Shown here: positions 1-9,719 of the stretch, in pieces
How positions within the stretch are numbered: position 1 is the first letter of the stretch
How the letters are laid out: every line of letters begins with the position of its first letter
Notes under the pieces: model-generated
Seen by the model: only the letters and a program-made list of their open reading frames with translations
Database searches by the model: none
Told to the model about the DNA's origin: nothing
Origin: Caulobacteraceae bacterium
Lineage (GTDB): Bacteria; Pseudomonadota; Alphaproteobacteria; Caulobacterales; Caulobacteraceae
Direction of reading: 5' to 3'
NCBI GenBank assembly: GCA_947475735.1
Contig: CANJLQ010000003.1
Coordinates: 186,001 to 250,000 of the forward strand
Length of the DNA stretch: 64,000 nucleotides
Translations under genes and position numbers: made by a program

Positions 1-133
1 AAGGCGGCGGCGGCAGGGCGAACAGGTCGTCGTCCGAAACCACCGGGGCCAGCTTCAACTCGTGGATCTTGCGCTCCAGCGTGCCCAGCGCGCGGTCCAG
101 ACGGTCGCGGGCGGCGGTTGTGGCGTCGGCCAT
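1..133 (-). CDS. N-terminus of a small coiled-coil protein, probably ZauP-like (partial)
   Basis: Only the first 44 codons lie in the window; the gene runs off the left edge. The start is an ATG at 133. The N-terminus MADATTAARDRLDRALGTLE is charged with a heptad-like spacing of L and A, followed by a short proline run. In Caulobacter the coiled-coil protein ZauP is encoded just upstream of zapA near the tkt-gap-pgk-fba genes, and the pair helps focus the FtsZ ring. Position and composition fit ZauP, but 44 residues cannot prove it. The gene is divergent from tkt, with about 95 bp between the starts. Confidence 0.5.
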   Translation of the reverse strand, partial: MADATTAARDRLDRALGTLERKIHELKLAPVVSDDDLFALPPPP

Positions 134-228
134 CGGTCGCTTCCTCCAGATTTCGTATAGAACCCGCCACGGTCGCGCGGTAAAGCGGCGCGCCCTCTTT
201 TTTCCGCCTCCCGACGAAAGTTCCGCCC

Positions 229-2223
229 GTGGCCGACGCCAAGACGACCCTCGACAAAGCCACGCCGAAACAGATGGCGGACGCCATCCGGGTCCTCGCC
301 ATGGACGGCGTCGAAAAGGCCAACAGCGGCCACCCCGGCATGCCGATGGGCATGGCCGACGTGGCGACGGTGCTGTTCTCCAAGTTCCTGAAGTTCGACG
401 CCAGCCGCCCGGACTGGGCCGATCGCGACCGCTTCATCCTGTCGGCGGGCCACGGCTCGATGCTGATCTACGCCCTGCTGCACCTGACCGGCTACAAGGC
501 CGCGACGAAGGAGCAGCTGTCGAACTTCCGCCAGTGGGGGTCCAAGACCGCCGGCCACCCCGAGTACGGCCACATGCCGGGCGTTGAGACCACGACGGGT
601 CCGCTCGGCCAGGGTCTGGCCAATGCCGTCGGCTTCGCCATGGCCGAGCGGCATCTCGCGGCGCGCTTTGGAGACGATCTGGTCGATCACCGCACCTGGG
701 TCATCGCCGGCGACGGCTGTCTGATGGAGGGCGTCAGCCAGGAGGCGATCGCGCTCGCCGGCCGCTATCGCCTGAACAAGCTGACCGTCCTGTGGGACGA
801 CAACGCCATCACCATCGACGGGGCGGTCAGCCTGTCGGACGCCACCGACCAGAAGGCGCGCTTCAAGGCCGCCGGCTGGGCGGTCAAGGCCGTGGACGGT
901 CACGACATGAAAGCGGTCAAGTCGGCGCTGCAGTGGGCGACCAAACAGGACAAGCCGACCCTGATCGCCTGCAAGACGAAGATCGGTCGCGGCGCCGCGA
1001 CCATGGAGGGCAGCCACAAGACCCACGGCGCGGCCCTGGGCGCGGCCGAGATCGCCGCCACCCGTCTGGGCCTGGCCTGGAACCACGATCCCTTTGAACT
1101 CCCCGAAAGCATCGAGAAGACCTGGAAGAAGGTCGGCAAGCGCGGGGCCAAGGACCGCAAGGCCTGGGAGGCCCGGCTTGCGGCCTCGTCCCAGGCGCTC
1201 GACTTCACCCGTGCCATGGCCGGCGACCTGCCCGAGCGCGCCTTCGACGGCCTGAACGCCGGCATCGCCCAGCTGCTGGTCGACAAGCCCGCCCAGGCCA
1301 CGCGCCAGGCCTCGGGCGCGGCGCTGGAGGCCGTGTTCGGCGCGGTGCCCGAGATGATCGGCGGCTCGGCCGACCTGACCGGCTCCAACAACACCCTGGT
1401 CAAGGGCACGCCCATCTTCGACGCCCCGACGTATGAGGGGCGCTACGTCAACTGGGGCATCCGCGAGCACGGCATGGCGGCGGCCATGAACGGCATGGCG
1501 CTGCATGGCGGCGTCATCCCCTACGGCGGCACCTTCATGGTGTTCTCGGACTACAACCGCCCGTCGATCCGTCTGGCGGCTCTGATGGGTATCCGCGTCA
1601 TCCACGTCCTGACGCACGATTCCATCGGCCTGGGCGAAGACGGCCCGACGCACCAGCCGGTCGAGCACCTGGCGGCTCTTCGCGCCATCCCCAACCTGAT
1701 GGTCTTCCGCCCCGCCGACACGGTCGAGGCCTTCGAATGCTGGCAGCTGGCGCTGGAGGCGAAGACGACGCCGTCGGCGATGGCCCTGTCGCGTCAGAAG
1801 ACGGCGGCGGTCCGCGTCGCAGCCTCGGACGAGAACCTGTCCGCGCGCGGCGCCTATGAGCTGAAGGCCGCGTCAGGCGACGCCAAGGCCACCCTGTTCG
1901 CCACCGGCACCGAGGTGCCCATCGCGCTGAAGGCCGCCGAAACGCTGGAAGCCGAGGGTACGCCGACCCGCGTCGTCTCGGTCCCCTGCTTCGAGCTGTT
2001 CGAAACACAGGACGCCGCCTACCAGGCCTCGGTGCTGGGTCGCGGCACGGTGCGCGTCGCCGTCGAGGCCGCGATCAAACAGGGCTGGGAACGCTTCATC
2101 GGCGAGGACGGGGCCTTCGTCGGCATGACCGGCTTCGGGGCCTCGGCCCCGGCGGACGTCCTGTACCGCGAGTTCGGGATCACCGCGGACGCCGTGGTCG
2201 CGGCGGTCAAGGCGCGTCTGTAA
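229..2223 (+). CDS. tkt: Transketolase
   Basis: Thiamine-diphosphate enzyme that moves two-carbon ketol units between sugar phosphates in the non-oxidative pentose phosphate pathway; cytosolic. The 664 residues match the usual length of about 660. Visible motifs: SGHPGMPMG near residue 33, AGHGSM near 73, GPLGQG near 124, and the thiamine-diphosphate/Mg site GDGCLMEG at 161 followed by WDDN. The C-terminal half carries the pyrimidine-binding region, with [13 protein letters not shown]. The start chosen is GTG at 229, because the N-terminal MADAKTT aligns with the family; an ATG at 274 would cut into conserved sequence. First gene of a glycolysis/pentose phosphate neighbourhood (gap, pgk and fba follow). 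Confidence 0.96.
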   Translation: MADAKTTLDKATPKQMADAIRVLAMDGVEKANSGHPGMPMGMADVATVLFSKFLKFDASRPDWADRDRFILSAGHGSMLIYALLHLTGYKAATKEQLSNFRQWGSKTAGHPEYGHMPGVETTTGPLGQGLANAVGFAMAERHLAARFGDDLVDHRTWVIAGDGCLMEGVSQEAIALAGRYRLNKLTVLWDDNAITIDGAVSLSDATDQKARFKAAGWAVKAVDGHDMKAVKSALQWATKQDKPTLIACKTKIGRGAATMEGSHKTHGAALGAAEIAATRLGLAWNHDPFELPESIEKTWKKVGKRGAKDRKAWEARLAASSQALDFTRAMAGDLPERAFDGLNAGIAQLLVDKPAQATRQASGAALEAVFGAVPEMIGGSADLTGSNNTLVKGTPIFDAPTYEGRYVNWGIREHGMAAAMNGMALHGGVIPYGGTFMVFSDYNRPSIRLAALMGIRVIHVLTHDSIGLGEDGPTHQPVEHLAALRAIPNLMVFRPADTVEAFECWQLALEAKTTPSAMALSRQKTAAVRVAASDENLSARGAYELKAASGDAKATLFATGTEVPIALKAAETLEAEGTPTRVVSVPCFELFETQDAAYQASVLGRGTVRVAVEAAIKQGWERFIGEDGAFVGMTGFGASAPADVLYREFGITADAVVAAVKARL

Positions 2224-2225
2224 GG

Positions 2226-3056
2226 ATGCGTTTCGGGGCGCTGATCTTCGTCGTCGCCGCCCTGCTGGGGGTCGTCCCCGCCTCGGCCCAGACGCCGGAG
2301 CAGACGCCGATCGTCATCGGCCAGTCCTACGCCCTGCCGTCTGCGGTCATGGGCCAGTCGCGCGAGATCAACGTCTGGCTTCCGCCCGGTCACGGCGAGG
2401 ACGGCCACCGCTATCCGGTGCTGTATGTGCTGGACGGCGGTCAGACCCAGGATTTCCACCACATCAGCGGCCTGGCCCAGCTGGGCACCGTCAACGGCTC
2501 GACCCGCGACGTGATTGTCGTGGGCGTGGCCTCGATGGATCGCAGGAACGAGCTGGCCCTGCGCTCGTCCAATCCCGATCTGATCGCCCAGTATCCGACG
2601 CAGGGGGATTCCGCCCACTTCCGCCGCTTCCTGGCCGAGGAGGTCGTTCCCTTCGTCGAGGCGACCTTCGCCACGGACGACACCTCGGTCCTGATGGGCG
2701 AGTCGCTCGCGGGCCTGTTCGTGGTCGAGACCGCGCTGAAGACGCCGACCCTGTTTGACACCTATGTCGCCATCAGCCCAAGCCTGTGGTGGGACGACGG
2801 GGAACTGGCCGGTCAGGCCGCGAGCTTACTGGCCACCCACCCACCGGGTCCGCGCACCCTCATGCTCAGCATTGCCGACGAGGGCGGCGAGATGCAGGCG
2901 GCGATGGACGTGCTGGTCGCGGCGCTGCGGTCCTCCGCCCCGGCCGACCTGACCTGGACCTACGACCCTCGCCCGACCGAGAGCCACGCGACCATCTATC
3001 ATGGGGCAGCGCTCGACGCCTTTCGTCGGCTGTTTCCGACAGACGAGCAGCCGTAA
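2226..3056 (+). CDS. Secreted alpha/beta-hydrolase, esterase D / ferri-enterobactin esterase-like
   Basis: A 276-residue predicted exported esterase. Residues 1-21 form a signal peptide ending PASA. The body has the esterase fold features: INVWLPPGHGEDGHRYPVLY with the following LDGG, a nucleophile elbow GESLAG with Ser near residue 160, and a C-terminal ESHATIYHGA segment that probably holds the catalytic His. This resembles the COG2819 group (YbbA, IroE, Fes-type hydrolases). It starts 2 bp after the tkt stop and may share its transcript. The natural substrate (siderophore ester or other acyl ester) cannot be told from sequence. Confidence 0.85.
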   Translation: MRFGALIFVVAALLGVVPASAQTPEQTPIVIGQSYALPSAVMGQSREINVWLPPGHGEDGHRYPVLYVLDGGQTQDFHHISGLAQLGTVNGSTRDVIVVGVASMDRRNELALRSSNPDLIAQYPTQGDSAHFRRFLAEEVVPFVEATFATDDTSVLMGESLAGLFVVETALKTPTLFDTYVAISPSLWWDDGELAGQAASLLATHPPGPRTLMLSIADEGGEMQAAMDVLVAALRSSAPADLTWTYDPRPTESHATIYHGAALDAFRRLFPTDEQP

Positions 3057-3134
3057 CCGCAAGGGCGACGGCTTGACATCTGGCGCGAGGCTTTTTCCGG
3101 CGGCATGTTCCGGGTCAATTGGGGGGACGAACAG

Positions 3135-3971
3135 ATGCAGTGGATAGCCGCACGATACCTGATGGCGAGCGCGATCGTCGGTCTTCTGGCCGGCGCATGT
3201 TCCCCGGCCACGACGGAGCCGGAGCGTCCGACGGCGGCGCAGGCGACGGCGATCGCCCTGACGGATCGCCCCGATTTGTCTGCGGACGCCCAGGCCATGC
3301 CTCGACTGGCCGGCGACAGTCCCGCCGACCAGCGCATCAACGCCGATCTGGACGCGATGGACGCTGCGGCTCTGGAAAACCTGACCCAGTGCGCGGCGGA
3401 CGCCGCCAACGGCCCCGGTGGCAGCTGGTCGCAAAGGATCAATCGGCCAATGGTCGGCCCGGCCTATCTGACGCTCCAGCAGCACCTCGACTACGACTGT
3501 GGCGGTGCCTATCCCTCGGTCCGGTTCGTCGCCGTCACCTATGATCTGGCGACGGGGGCGCGGGTGGACTGGCCCCGGCTGGTGCCCGGTCTGGGACTGG
3601 CCGTCAGCACCTTCGACGACATGCCTCCGGGCTATGTGCCTCTGGTGCGGTCGGACGCTCTTGGTGCGTGGTACGGCCGCCGCATGCTGGCCAGCCCCGA
3701 CGCCGAGTGGGTCGAACAATGCAGGGGGGCCTGGGAGGGTCTGGGCGAACAGACGTTCAACATCTGGGCAGATGCGCAGAGCAACGGCGTGAGCGTAGAA
3801 CCCGACTTTCCCCACGTCATGCAGGCCTGCGCCGAGCGGGCGACGCTGACGCTGGACGACCTGCGCGGGTTCGACGCCGATCCGGCCCTGGTCGAGGCGA
3901 TCGCCACCGCCCATGCCGCCGGCAACTGGGCTCCGAAGAACGCGGCGCAAGCCGCGACCCCCGCGACATGA
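3135..3971 (+). CDS. Hypothetical lipoprotein
   Basis: About 278 residues of unrecognised family. I use the ATG at 3135 rather than the upstream ATG at 3105 because it places a clean lipoprotein signal: KR-poor n-region [12 protein letters not shown], hydrophobic core, then the lipobox LLAGAC. The mature part is periplasmic or membrane-anchored, rich in Ala and Asp, with several Cys and Trp residues ([35 protein letters not shown]). The middle section reads like a DUF3298/RsiV-type beta domain, but this is weak. Its stop overlaps the purT start (ATGA). Confidence 0.75.
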   Translation: MQWIAARYLMASAIVGLLAGACSPATTEPERPTAAQATAIALTDRPDLSADAQAMPRLAGDSPADQRINADLDAMDAAALENLTQCAADAANGPGGSWSQRINRPMVGPAYLTLQQHLDYDCGGAYPSVRFVAVTYDLATGARVDWPRLVPGLGLAVSTFDDMPPGYVPLVRSDALGAWYGRRMLASPDAEWVEQCRGAWEGLGEQTFNIWADAQSNGVSVEPDFPHVMQACAERATLTLDDLRGFDADPALVEAIATAHAAGNWAPKNAAQAATPAT

Positions 3972-5161
3972 GGCTCGGCACCCCCCTTTCGGACAGCGCG
4001 GTCCGGGTCATGCTGCTGGGCGGCGGCGAGCTCGGCAAGGAGGTCGCGATCGAGCTTCAGCGGCTGGGGTGCGAGGTGATCGTGGTCGATCGCTATTCCA
4101 ACGCCCCGGCCATGCAGGTCGCGCACCGCAGCCACGTCATCCCCATGACCGACCCTCACCTGCTGAACGGCGTCATCCTGGCCGAAGCTCCTCACATCAT
4201 CGTGCCCGAGATCGAGGCCATCGCCACCGAGGTGCTGGCCGACATCGAGGTGGCGGGCCTGGCGCGCGTCATTCCGACGGCGCGCGCGACCCAGCTGACC
4301 ATGAACCGCGAGGGCATCCGCAGGCTGGCCGCCGAGGAACTGGGCCTGCCGACCAGCCCCTACGCCTTCGCCGGATCGGCCGCCGAACTGGCCGAGGCCG
4401 CGCACCGCATCGGCCTGCCGGTCTTCGTCAAACCGGTCATGTCGTCTTCGGGCAAGGGCCAGTCGATGATCGACGCCCTGGAGGATTCCGGCAACGCCTG
4501 GGCCTATGCCCAGTCCGGCGGCCGGGTCGAGACGGCGCGCGTGATTGTCGAGGGTCGCATCGACTTCGATTTCGAGATCACCCTGCTGACCGTCCGGTCC
4601 ATGAAGAACGGCGTGGTCGTCACCGACTTCTGCGCCCCCATCGGCCATCGCCAGGTCCAGGGCGACTATGTCGAGAGCTGGCAGCCCCAGGCCATGAGCC
4701 CGGCCGCCCTGGCCTCGGCGCAGGACATCGGCCTGAAGGTGACCGAGGCGCTCGGTGGCCTCGGCGTCTTCGGCGTCGAACTGTTCGTGAAGGGCGACCA
4801 GGTCTGGTTCTCGGAGGTTTCTCCGCGTCCGCACGACACGGGCCTCGTGACCCTGGCGACCCAGACGCTGAGCGAGTTCGCCCTGCACGCCCGCGCCATT
4901 CTGGGCCTGCCGGTGGACGTGTCCCAGCGCGAGATCGGGGCCAGCGCCGTCATCTACGGCGGCGTGGATGCGGTCGGCATCGCCTATGACGGCGTGGCCG
5001 AGGCCCTGTCCGTTCCCACGGCCGACGTGCGGCTGTTTGGCAAGCCAGAGGCGTTCGAGCGGCGGCGCATGGGCGTGGCCCTGGCCCGCGGTGCCTCGGT
5101 CGATCAGGCGCGCGAGCGGGCACAGGAGGCCGCCGCTCGGGTTCGGCCGGTGCCCGCCTAG
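3968..5161 (+). CDS. purT: Formate-dependent phosphoribosylglycinamide formyltransferase (GART 2)
   Basis: 397-residue ATP-grasp enzyme that makes formyl-GAR from GAR, formate and ATP, the third step of purine synthesis. The N-terminal [20 protein letters not shown] is the PurK/PurT Rossmann-like domain; [20 protein letters not shown] follows, then an ATP-grasp core with [15 protein letters not shown] and the Mg/ATP-binding [19 protein letters not shown]. The acidic RPHDTG segment after this is characteristic of PurT. The start is the ATG that overlaps the upstream stop. It converges on the S41 peptidase gene, the two stop codons overlapping by 3 bp. Confidence 0.95.
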   Translation: MRLGTPLSDSAVRVMLLGGGELGKEVAIELQRLGCEVIVVDRYSNAPAMQVAHRSHVIPMTDPHLLNGVILAEAPHIIVPEIEAIATEVLADIEVAGLARVIPTARATQLTMNREGIRRLAAEELGLPTSPYAFAGSAAELAEAAHRIGLPVFVKPVMSSSGKGQSMIDALEDSGNAWAYAQSGGRVETARVIVEGRIDFDFEITLLTVRSMKNGVVVTDFCAPIGHRQVQGDYVESWQPQAMSPAALASAQDIGLKVTEALGGLGVFGVELFVKGDQVWFSEVSPRPHDTGLVTLATQTLSEFALHARAILGLPVDVSQREIGASAVIYGGVDAVGIAYDGVAEALSVPTADVRLFGKPEAFERRRMGVALARGASVDQARERAQEAAARVRPVPA

Positions 5162-6462
5162 AGCCCTTCGGCCTGGGCCACAGGGCTTGCGCTGGCCGAG
5201 GTTCGCGCCATCTCCTGGCGGTTCAGCGCCTCGATCGCGGCGTCCAGAACCGGATCACGCCCCATGCGGCGATCCTCTACCGTTCGCGCCACCACGATGT
5301 CGGGCGTCACGCCGCGCTTCTCCAGCCGGACGCCTCCGGAGGTGACGTAATCCGCCCGGCTGAGCGTCAGGCGGCCGCCGTCGGGCAGGACCGTATCCTG
5401 AGAGATCAGCACCGCCCCGGCCGTGTGCTCGCCCACCACCAGCGCCCGGCCCGCCTCCTGCAGAGCGGCGGGCGTCAGTTCAGCGGCGCTGCGGCTGGCC
5501 CCGTCGACCAGCAGGGCGACGTCGTTCGGCACCGGGCCGTCCAGATCACCGCACCCCGGCATGATGGTCAGCGTCAGCGGTCGCCCGCCTCGCGCGATCC
5601 GCGTCGCCCAGGGCTGGCGCGCCGGCAGAAAGCACGACAGGGCCGCGTCCGCCTCCAGCAGCAGGCCGCCCGCATTGCCGCGAAGGTCCAGGATGACATC
5701 GGTTTCGGCAGGAATCTCTGCCAGTCGCTCGCCGAGCCAGCGCCCCAGCCCCGCTTCGAATCCCTCGACCCTCAGCACGACCGCGCCGGGCCGGGAGGCG
5801 TCCACGCTGAAGGCCGGCAAGGGGTCCATGACGCGGGGCACCAGGGTGACCTCCCGCGTCTGCCCCGTCTCGTCCCGAAAGGCGAGCAGCGTCTGGCGGC
5901 CCTCCTCGACGTCGAAATCCACGCCCCAGGCCTCGCCATCGACGCTCTGAAGAACCCATCCGATCTGAACGCCCGCCTCGGCGGCCGGCGAGCCGTCGCG
6001 GACGTCCTCGATCCGCCAGTTGTCGGCGTCGATCCGCGCCAGCACCACGCCCATGATCGCCCGGCGCGTGCGAGCGGCGTCCTGACGACGGGCCTGGGCC
6101 GGAGACGCCGCGCCGGCATGATCGTCGTCCAGCAGGTCGAGCATCACGCCGATCGTGCGATAGAGGGCCCGGTCGTCCAGCGCCGCCAACGCCTGGGGCC
6201 GATAGGTCGTCCTGGCCGCCCGCCAGTCGACGCCATGCAGACGCGGATCGTAGTATCGCCGCCGGACGGTGTCCCAGACGGCGTCGAACACACGGGCGTT
6301 CATGCGGGCCCGATCCCGATCCGGACGGACGGCCGCATCCGAAACCGCGGCGGCTCCAACGGGCCGGGCCGTCGCCGTCGACCAGCCGCCCAGCACAAGG
6401 CCAACCAGCGCGAGGGCTGTGACCAGGCCGGAAACGGACCGTCGGCGTGCGAAAGGCGTCAT
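5158..6462 (-). CDS. S41-family peptidase (CtpA-like) with PDZ domain
   Basis: 434 residues from the ATG at 6462; a GTG at 6486 would add eight residues. An N-terminal signal segment (residues 1-32) exports it. A PDZ-like motif [20 protein letters not shown] lies in the first half, and the peptidase core has [20 protein letters not shown] and [20 protein letters not shown] with the expected nucleophile Ser. In CtpA/Prc the next block reads GExTFGKG with the general-base Lys; here it is VGEHTAGAV, so that Lys is missing. It may use a tricorn/IRBP-like arrangement or be a degraded carboxyl-terminal protease. Substrate unknown. Confidence 0.85.
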   Translation of the reverse strand: MTPFARRRSVSGLVTALALVGLVLGGWSTATARPVGAAAVSDAAVRPDRDRARMNARVFDAVWDTVRRRYYDPRLHGVDWRAARTTYRPQALAALDDRALYRTIGVMLDLLDDDHAGAASPAQARRQDAARTRRAIMGVVLARIDADNWRIEDVRDGSPAAEAGVQIGWVLQSVDGEAWGVDFDVEEGRQTLLAFRDETGQTREVTLVPRVMDPLPAFSVDASRPGAVVLRVEGFEAGLGRWLGERLAEIPAETDVILDLRGNAGGLLLEADAALSCFLPARQPWATRIARGGRPLTLTIMPGCGDLDGPVPNDVALLVDGASRSAAELTPAALQEAGRALVVGEHTAGAVLISQDTVLPDGGRLTLSRADYVTSGGVRLEKRGVTPDIVVARTVEDRRMGRDPVLDAAIEALNRQEMARTSASASPVAQAEGL

Positions 6463-6544
6463 CAAGGCCAGCCTAGAACGCCGCACGCCCCGGCCTCAAG
6501 TCATCAATCCGGTGCCGGGTGACACCCCGCGCGCCCCGGCCCGG

Positions 6545-7204
6545 TCAGTCCGCGCTTGGGCCCGGACGCTCGCCGTCTTCGAGAACGCCGTCGCGATCCG
6601 CGTCCATCCGACGGAAGGTGTCGCGCAGCGGGGCCAGGAACTCCTCTTCGGACACGCGGCCGTCGCCGTCCCTGTCCAGGTCGCCGCGACCCTCCGGCCC
6701 TTCGAAACGGTGGATCTCGACCCGACGCTCTCCGGGTCCGCGCCAGTCCATCTCCGGGCCATCCGGTCCGCCGGGGCCGCTACGCCGGAGGGTGAAGACC
6801 TGCCGATCGCCCCGGCCTGCGGGACCGCCGCGGAACACCATGAAGTCCGCCTCCCCGCCTTCCGCCCCGGGTCCGCCATGGCGACGCATGTTCAGCACGA
6901 TGGGTCCTTCATCTCCTCCGCTCTGACGCGAGGCCAACTCCTCGGTCGACAGCCGGCCGTCATCGTCCGTGTCCAGCCGGTCGAAGGCGGCCGCCATCGG
7001 GGCCGTGAACTCCTCGCGGCTCACAAAGCCGTCCTCGTCGGCATCCAGCCGACCCGGGCCATCGATTCCGCCCAGGGTGACCACGCGAACCTCGGTGCGC
7101 GGCACACCCATGGCCTCGGCGAGACCGTCACGCAGGGCCGTCCCTTCCTGGGGCGCAGGGGTAAGGATCAGGGTCGCCAGAGTGGCGAGGGCGATGGTGG
7201 ACAT
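6545..7204 (-). CDS. Exported EF-hand calcium-binding protein
   Basis: 219 residues with a short N-terminal signal segment. Four EF-hand loops are visible: LDADEDGFVSREEF and LDTDDDGRLSTEEL in the first half, LDRDGDGRVSEEEF and MDADRDGVLEDGE in the second half. Between the pairs is a Gly/Arg-rich linker. Such EF-hand repeat proteins are common in Caulobacterales and probably act as periplasmic Ca2+ buffers or sensors. The gene is divergent from the response regulator that follows, sharing a 125-bp region that contains a 14-bp palindrome. Confidence 0.85.
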   Translation of the reverse strand: MSTIALATLATLILTPAPQEGTALRDGLAEAMGVPRTEVRVVTLGGIDGPGRLDADEDGFVSREEFTAPMAAAFDRLDTDDDGRLSTEELASRQSGGDEGPIVLNMRRHGGPGAEGGEADFMVFRGGPAGRGDRQVFTLRRSGPGGPDGPEMDWRGPGERRVEIHRFEGPEGRGDLDRDGDGRVSEEEFLAPLRDTFRRMDADRDGVLEDGERPGPSAD

Positions 7205-7280
7205 GAGACCTCCTCGTGATGGTTGCCCATCGTTCCACCACGTCTGTCTTTCACCCCTGTTTCACGATGAGGTCGGATTG

Positions 7281-7294
7281 TTTCAGCGCTGAAA
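7281..7294. promoter_or_regulatory. 14-bp perfect palindrome, possible operator
   Basis: The sequence TTTCAGCGCTGAAA is a perfect dyad, 36 bp upstream of the response regulator start and 77 bp upstream of the divergent EF-hand gene. Position and symmetry fit an operator, perhaps for autoregulation by the adjacent OmpR-type regulator. Function is inferred. Confidence 0.4.
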
Positions 7295-7329
7295 TGACGC
7301 TGCGCGCCCGTCCGGGGCATAAGGGTCCG

Positions 7330-8040
7330 ATGAACGAGACCGCCGCCCGCATTCTGGTCGTCGACGACGACCCCGGCATCCGCGAGGTGCTGTGCGACTA
7401 TCTGGGCCAGCATGGCTATGACGCCCGGGGCGCGGCCTCCGCCGTCGAGATGGACCGGGCCCTGGCGCACACGGGCATCGACCTGATCGTGCTGGACCTG
7501 ATGATGCCCGGCGAGGACGGGTTGTCGGTCGTGCGCCGCCTGTCGGGGACGCCGCCGGTCGTCATGCTGTCGGCCATGGGCGAGGACACCGACCGCATCA
7601 TCGGGCTGGAGCTGGGGGCCGCCGACTATCTGGCCAAGCCCTGCAATCCCCGCGAACTCCTGGCCCGCGTCCGCGCCGTGCTACGCCGCCCGCGCGACGA
7701 GGAGGCCCCGTCCGGCACGGCCCTCGCGTTCGAGGGCTGGCGGCTGGATCTGGTGCGTCGCGAGTTGCTCCGGCCCGACGGCGAGGCGGTCGTGCTGTCC
7801 GCGGGAGAGTTCGGCCTGCTGCGCGCCTTCGCCGAACGCCCCGGCCGCATCCTGACCCGCGACCAGCTGCTGGAGGCCGCGCGCGGAGCCGAGGCTGACG
7901 TCTTCGACCGCGCCATGGACGTCCAGATCAGCCGGCTCAGAAAGAAGCTGGACGACGGCTCCGGCCGCGACCTGATCACGACCATCCGGGGCGAGGGTTA
8001 CCGGTTCGATGCGCGCGTGAAGAAGGCCGTCGTCCGCTGA
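7330..8040 (+). CDS. OmpR-family response regulator
   Basis: 236 residues. The receiver domain begins ILVVDDDPGIREVL (acidic pocket DDD), has the phospho-acceptor in LIVLDLMMPGEDG, the switch Ser in MLSAMGED and the conserved Lys in YLAKPCNPREL. The C-terminal winged helix includes ILTRDQLLEAARG, DRAMDVQISRLRKKL and IRGEGYRF. Start at the ATG 7330: upstream in-frame codons do not resemble the family. It overlaps the histidine kinase start by one base (TGATG), so the two are co-transcribed and form a cognate pair. Sequence resembles OmpR/TctD regulators acting on envelope or metal responses, but the stimulus is unknown. Confidence 0.93.
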   Translation: MNETAARILVVDDDPGIREVLCDYLGQHGYDARGAASAVEMDRALAHTGIDLIVLDLMMPGEDGLSVVRRLSGTPPVVMLSAMGEDTDRIIGLELGAADYLAKPCNPRELLARVRAVLRRPRDEEAPSGTALAFEGWRLDLVRRELLRPDGEAVVLSAGEFGLLRAFAERPGRILTRDQLLEAARGAEADVFDRAMDVQISRLRKKLDDGSGRDLITTIRGEGYRFDARVKKAVVR

Positions 8041-9572
8041 TGCGCGCGCCCGCGTCGATGTCGGTTCTGGTGCAGGTGGCGCTGCTGGCGGCCTTCGCCG
8101 TCCTCGCGTCCCAGATCGTGGCCTTCGTCGTCGTGCTCACGGCCCCTCCGCCCCGCCCGGCGGGCTTCAGCGTCAGCACCGCGGCCGAGGCCCTCGCCGG
8201 ACGGCCGGCCGAGACCGCGGACGGACGCGCGCTGCGTCGCCGCCTGTCCGACAGCCCCCCATCGGATCCTGTCGCGACCGGTCCGATCGAGCGGGTCATC
8301 GCTCTGGGGCTGGCCCAGCGCATGGGCCTGCCAGCCGACGCTGTCCGGGTGCGCTTGAACACCGAAGGCGCGCCACGCGGCATGGTGTTCCCCCGGCGCG
8401 GGTCGCCCCCGGGGCTCCCCATTCGCAATCCCGACGGGGCCGTCGTCTCGGAGACGACCCAGAGCTTCGTCTTCACCCAGCGTACGGAAGACGGCGCCGT
8501 CCCGCGCGAGGCCTTGGTCGCCGGCCTGAACGAGGCCCTCGCCCGGCATTCGCCGCAGACCGGGCCGGTCGAGTCCGTCCAGGTCATCACCGCCGGTGAC
8601 CGCCAGACGCGCTTCACTGTCGCCGCCGACCGGCTGACCTTCGCGCCTTTCTCGGCATCGGCCCGGCTACCTGACGGACGCTGGGCGACGGTGGAGCCGC
8701 CCCGGGGTCTGATCGACCCCTGGCAGGCGAGGTTGCTGATGGCGCTGGGCATCACGGCCCTTTTGCTGGCGCCGGTGGTCTGGCTGATGGCCCGTCGGCT
8801 GACCCGCCCGATTCGCGTCTTCGCCCAGGCGGCCGAACGGCTGGGCGCCGATCCCGATGCAGAGCCGCTCAACCCCTCCGGCCCGTCCGAGGTCCGCACC
8901 GCCATCGCCGCCTTCAACGACATGCAGGCCTCGATCCGCCAGCACATGCGCCAGCGCACCCAGACCATCGCCGCCATCGCCCACGACCTCAGGACGCCCC
9001 TGACCCGCCTGCGCTTCCGCGCCGAACAGGCCCCCGATCACCTGCGTGACCGGATGGCGGCCGATGTCGAGGAGATGGACGCCCTGATCGCCCAGGCCAT
9101 GGCCTTCGTGCGGGGCGAGCAACAGGCGGAGCGGCGCGAGCCGCTGGACCTGGCTAAGCTCGCCGCCGACTGCGCCACGGGCTTCGCCGAGACAGGGACC
9201 GACGTGCGCTTCGAGGGGGCCACCGCCTTGCCCGTCCTGGGCGACCCAGCGGCGCTGCGTCGGGCCCTGACCAATCTGATCGACAATGCCGTCAAGTTCG
9301 GGGGCTCGGCCCGCGTCGTCACGATGCGGGAGGGCGACCTCGCCGTCGTCACCGTGGCCGACGACGGCCCCGGCCTGCCCGACGACGAGCTGGAAACCGC
9401 CTTCGAGCCGTTCCACCGGGGCGAGCGCTCGCGCAGTCGCCAGACCGGCGGCACGGGTCTGGGCCTGACGGTGGCACGCCAGGCGGCGCGCGCGGCGGGC
9501 GGCGACGTTTCCCTGTCAAACCGTGCGGGCGGCGGGCTGGAGGCGCGGCTGGTCCTGCCCCTGTCCAACTGA
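8040..9572 (+). CDS. HAMP-domain sensor histidine kinase
   Basis: 510-residue inner-membrane kinase, EnvZ-like. TM1 is at residues 10-33, followed by a periplasmic domain of about 190 residues, TM2 near 225-248, and HAMP (RRLTRPIRVFAQAAERLGAD). The H-box is AAIAHDLRTPLTRLRFRAE, with the phosphorylated His in HDLRTP. The ATPase domain shows LIDNAVKFG (N box), VADDGPGLP (G1) and GTGLGLTVARQAARAAGG (G2). It directly follows its response regulator with a 1-bp overlap. The sensed signal is not evident. Confidence 0.93.
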   Translation: MRAPASMSVLVQVALLAAFAVLASQIVAFVVVLTAPPPRPAGFSVSTAAEALAGRPAETADGRALRRRLSDSPPSDPVATGPIERVIALGLAQRMGLPADAVRVRLNTEGAPRGMVFPRRGSPPGLPIRNPDGAVVSETTQSFVFTQRTEDGAVPREALVAGLNEALARHSPQTGPVESVQVITAGDRQTRFTVAADRLTFAPFSASARLPDGRWATVEPPRGLIDPWQARLLMALGITALLLAPVVWLMARRLTRPIRVFAQAAERLGADPDAEPLNPSGPSEVRTAIAAFNDMQASIRQHMRQRTQTIAAIAHDLRTPLTRLRFRAEQAPDHLRDRMAADVEEMDALIAQAMAFVRGEQQAERREPLDLAKLAADCATGFAETGTDVRFEGATALPVLGDPAALRRALTNLIDNAVKFGGSARVVTMREGDLAVVTVADDGPGLPDDELETAFEPFHRGERSRSRQTGGTGLGLTVARQAARAAGGDVSLSNRAGGGLEARLVLPLSN

Positions 9573-9719
9573 GCCGTTACACGGTCTTTCGCCTTGTGAT
9601 CGACCCCGGGGTTGATCCTCGCGCGCGCCGGTTCCATTGAGGCGCCCAACACGGCCTCAAGCAGCGCTAAGCGCGGTAGGCCGAGGAAAACAAGAACAGC
9701 GCTTCAGGAGACCCGCCCC

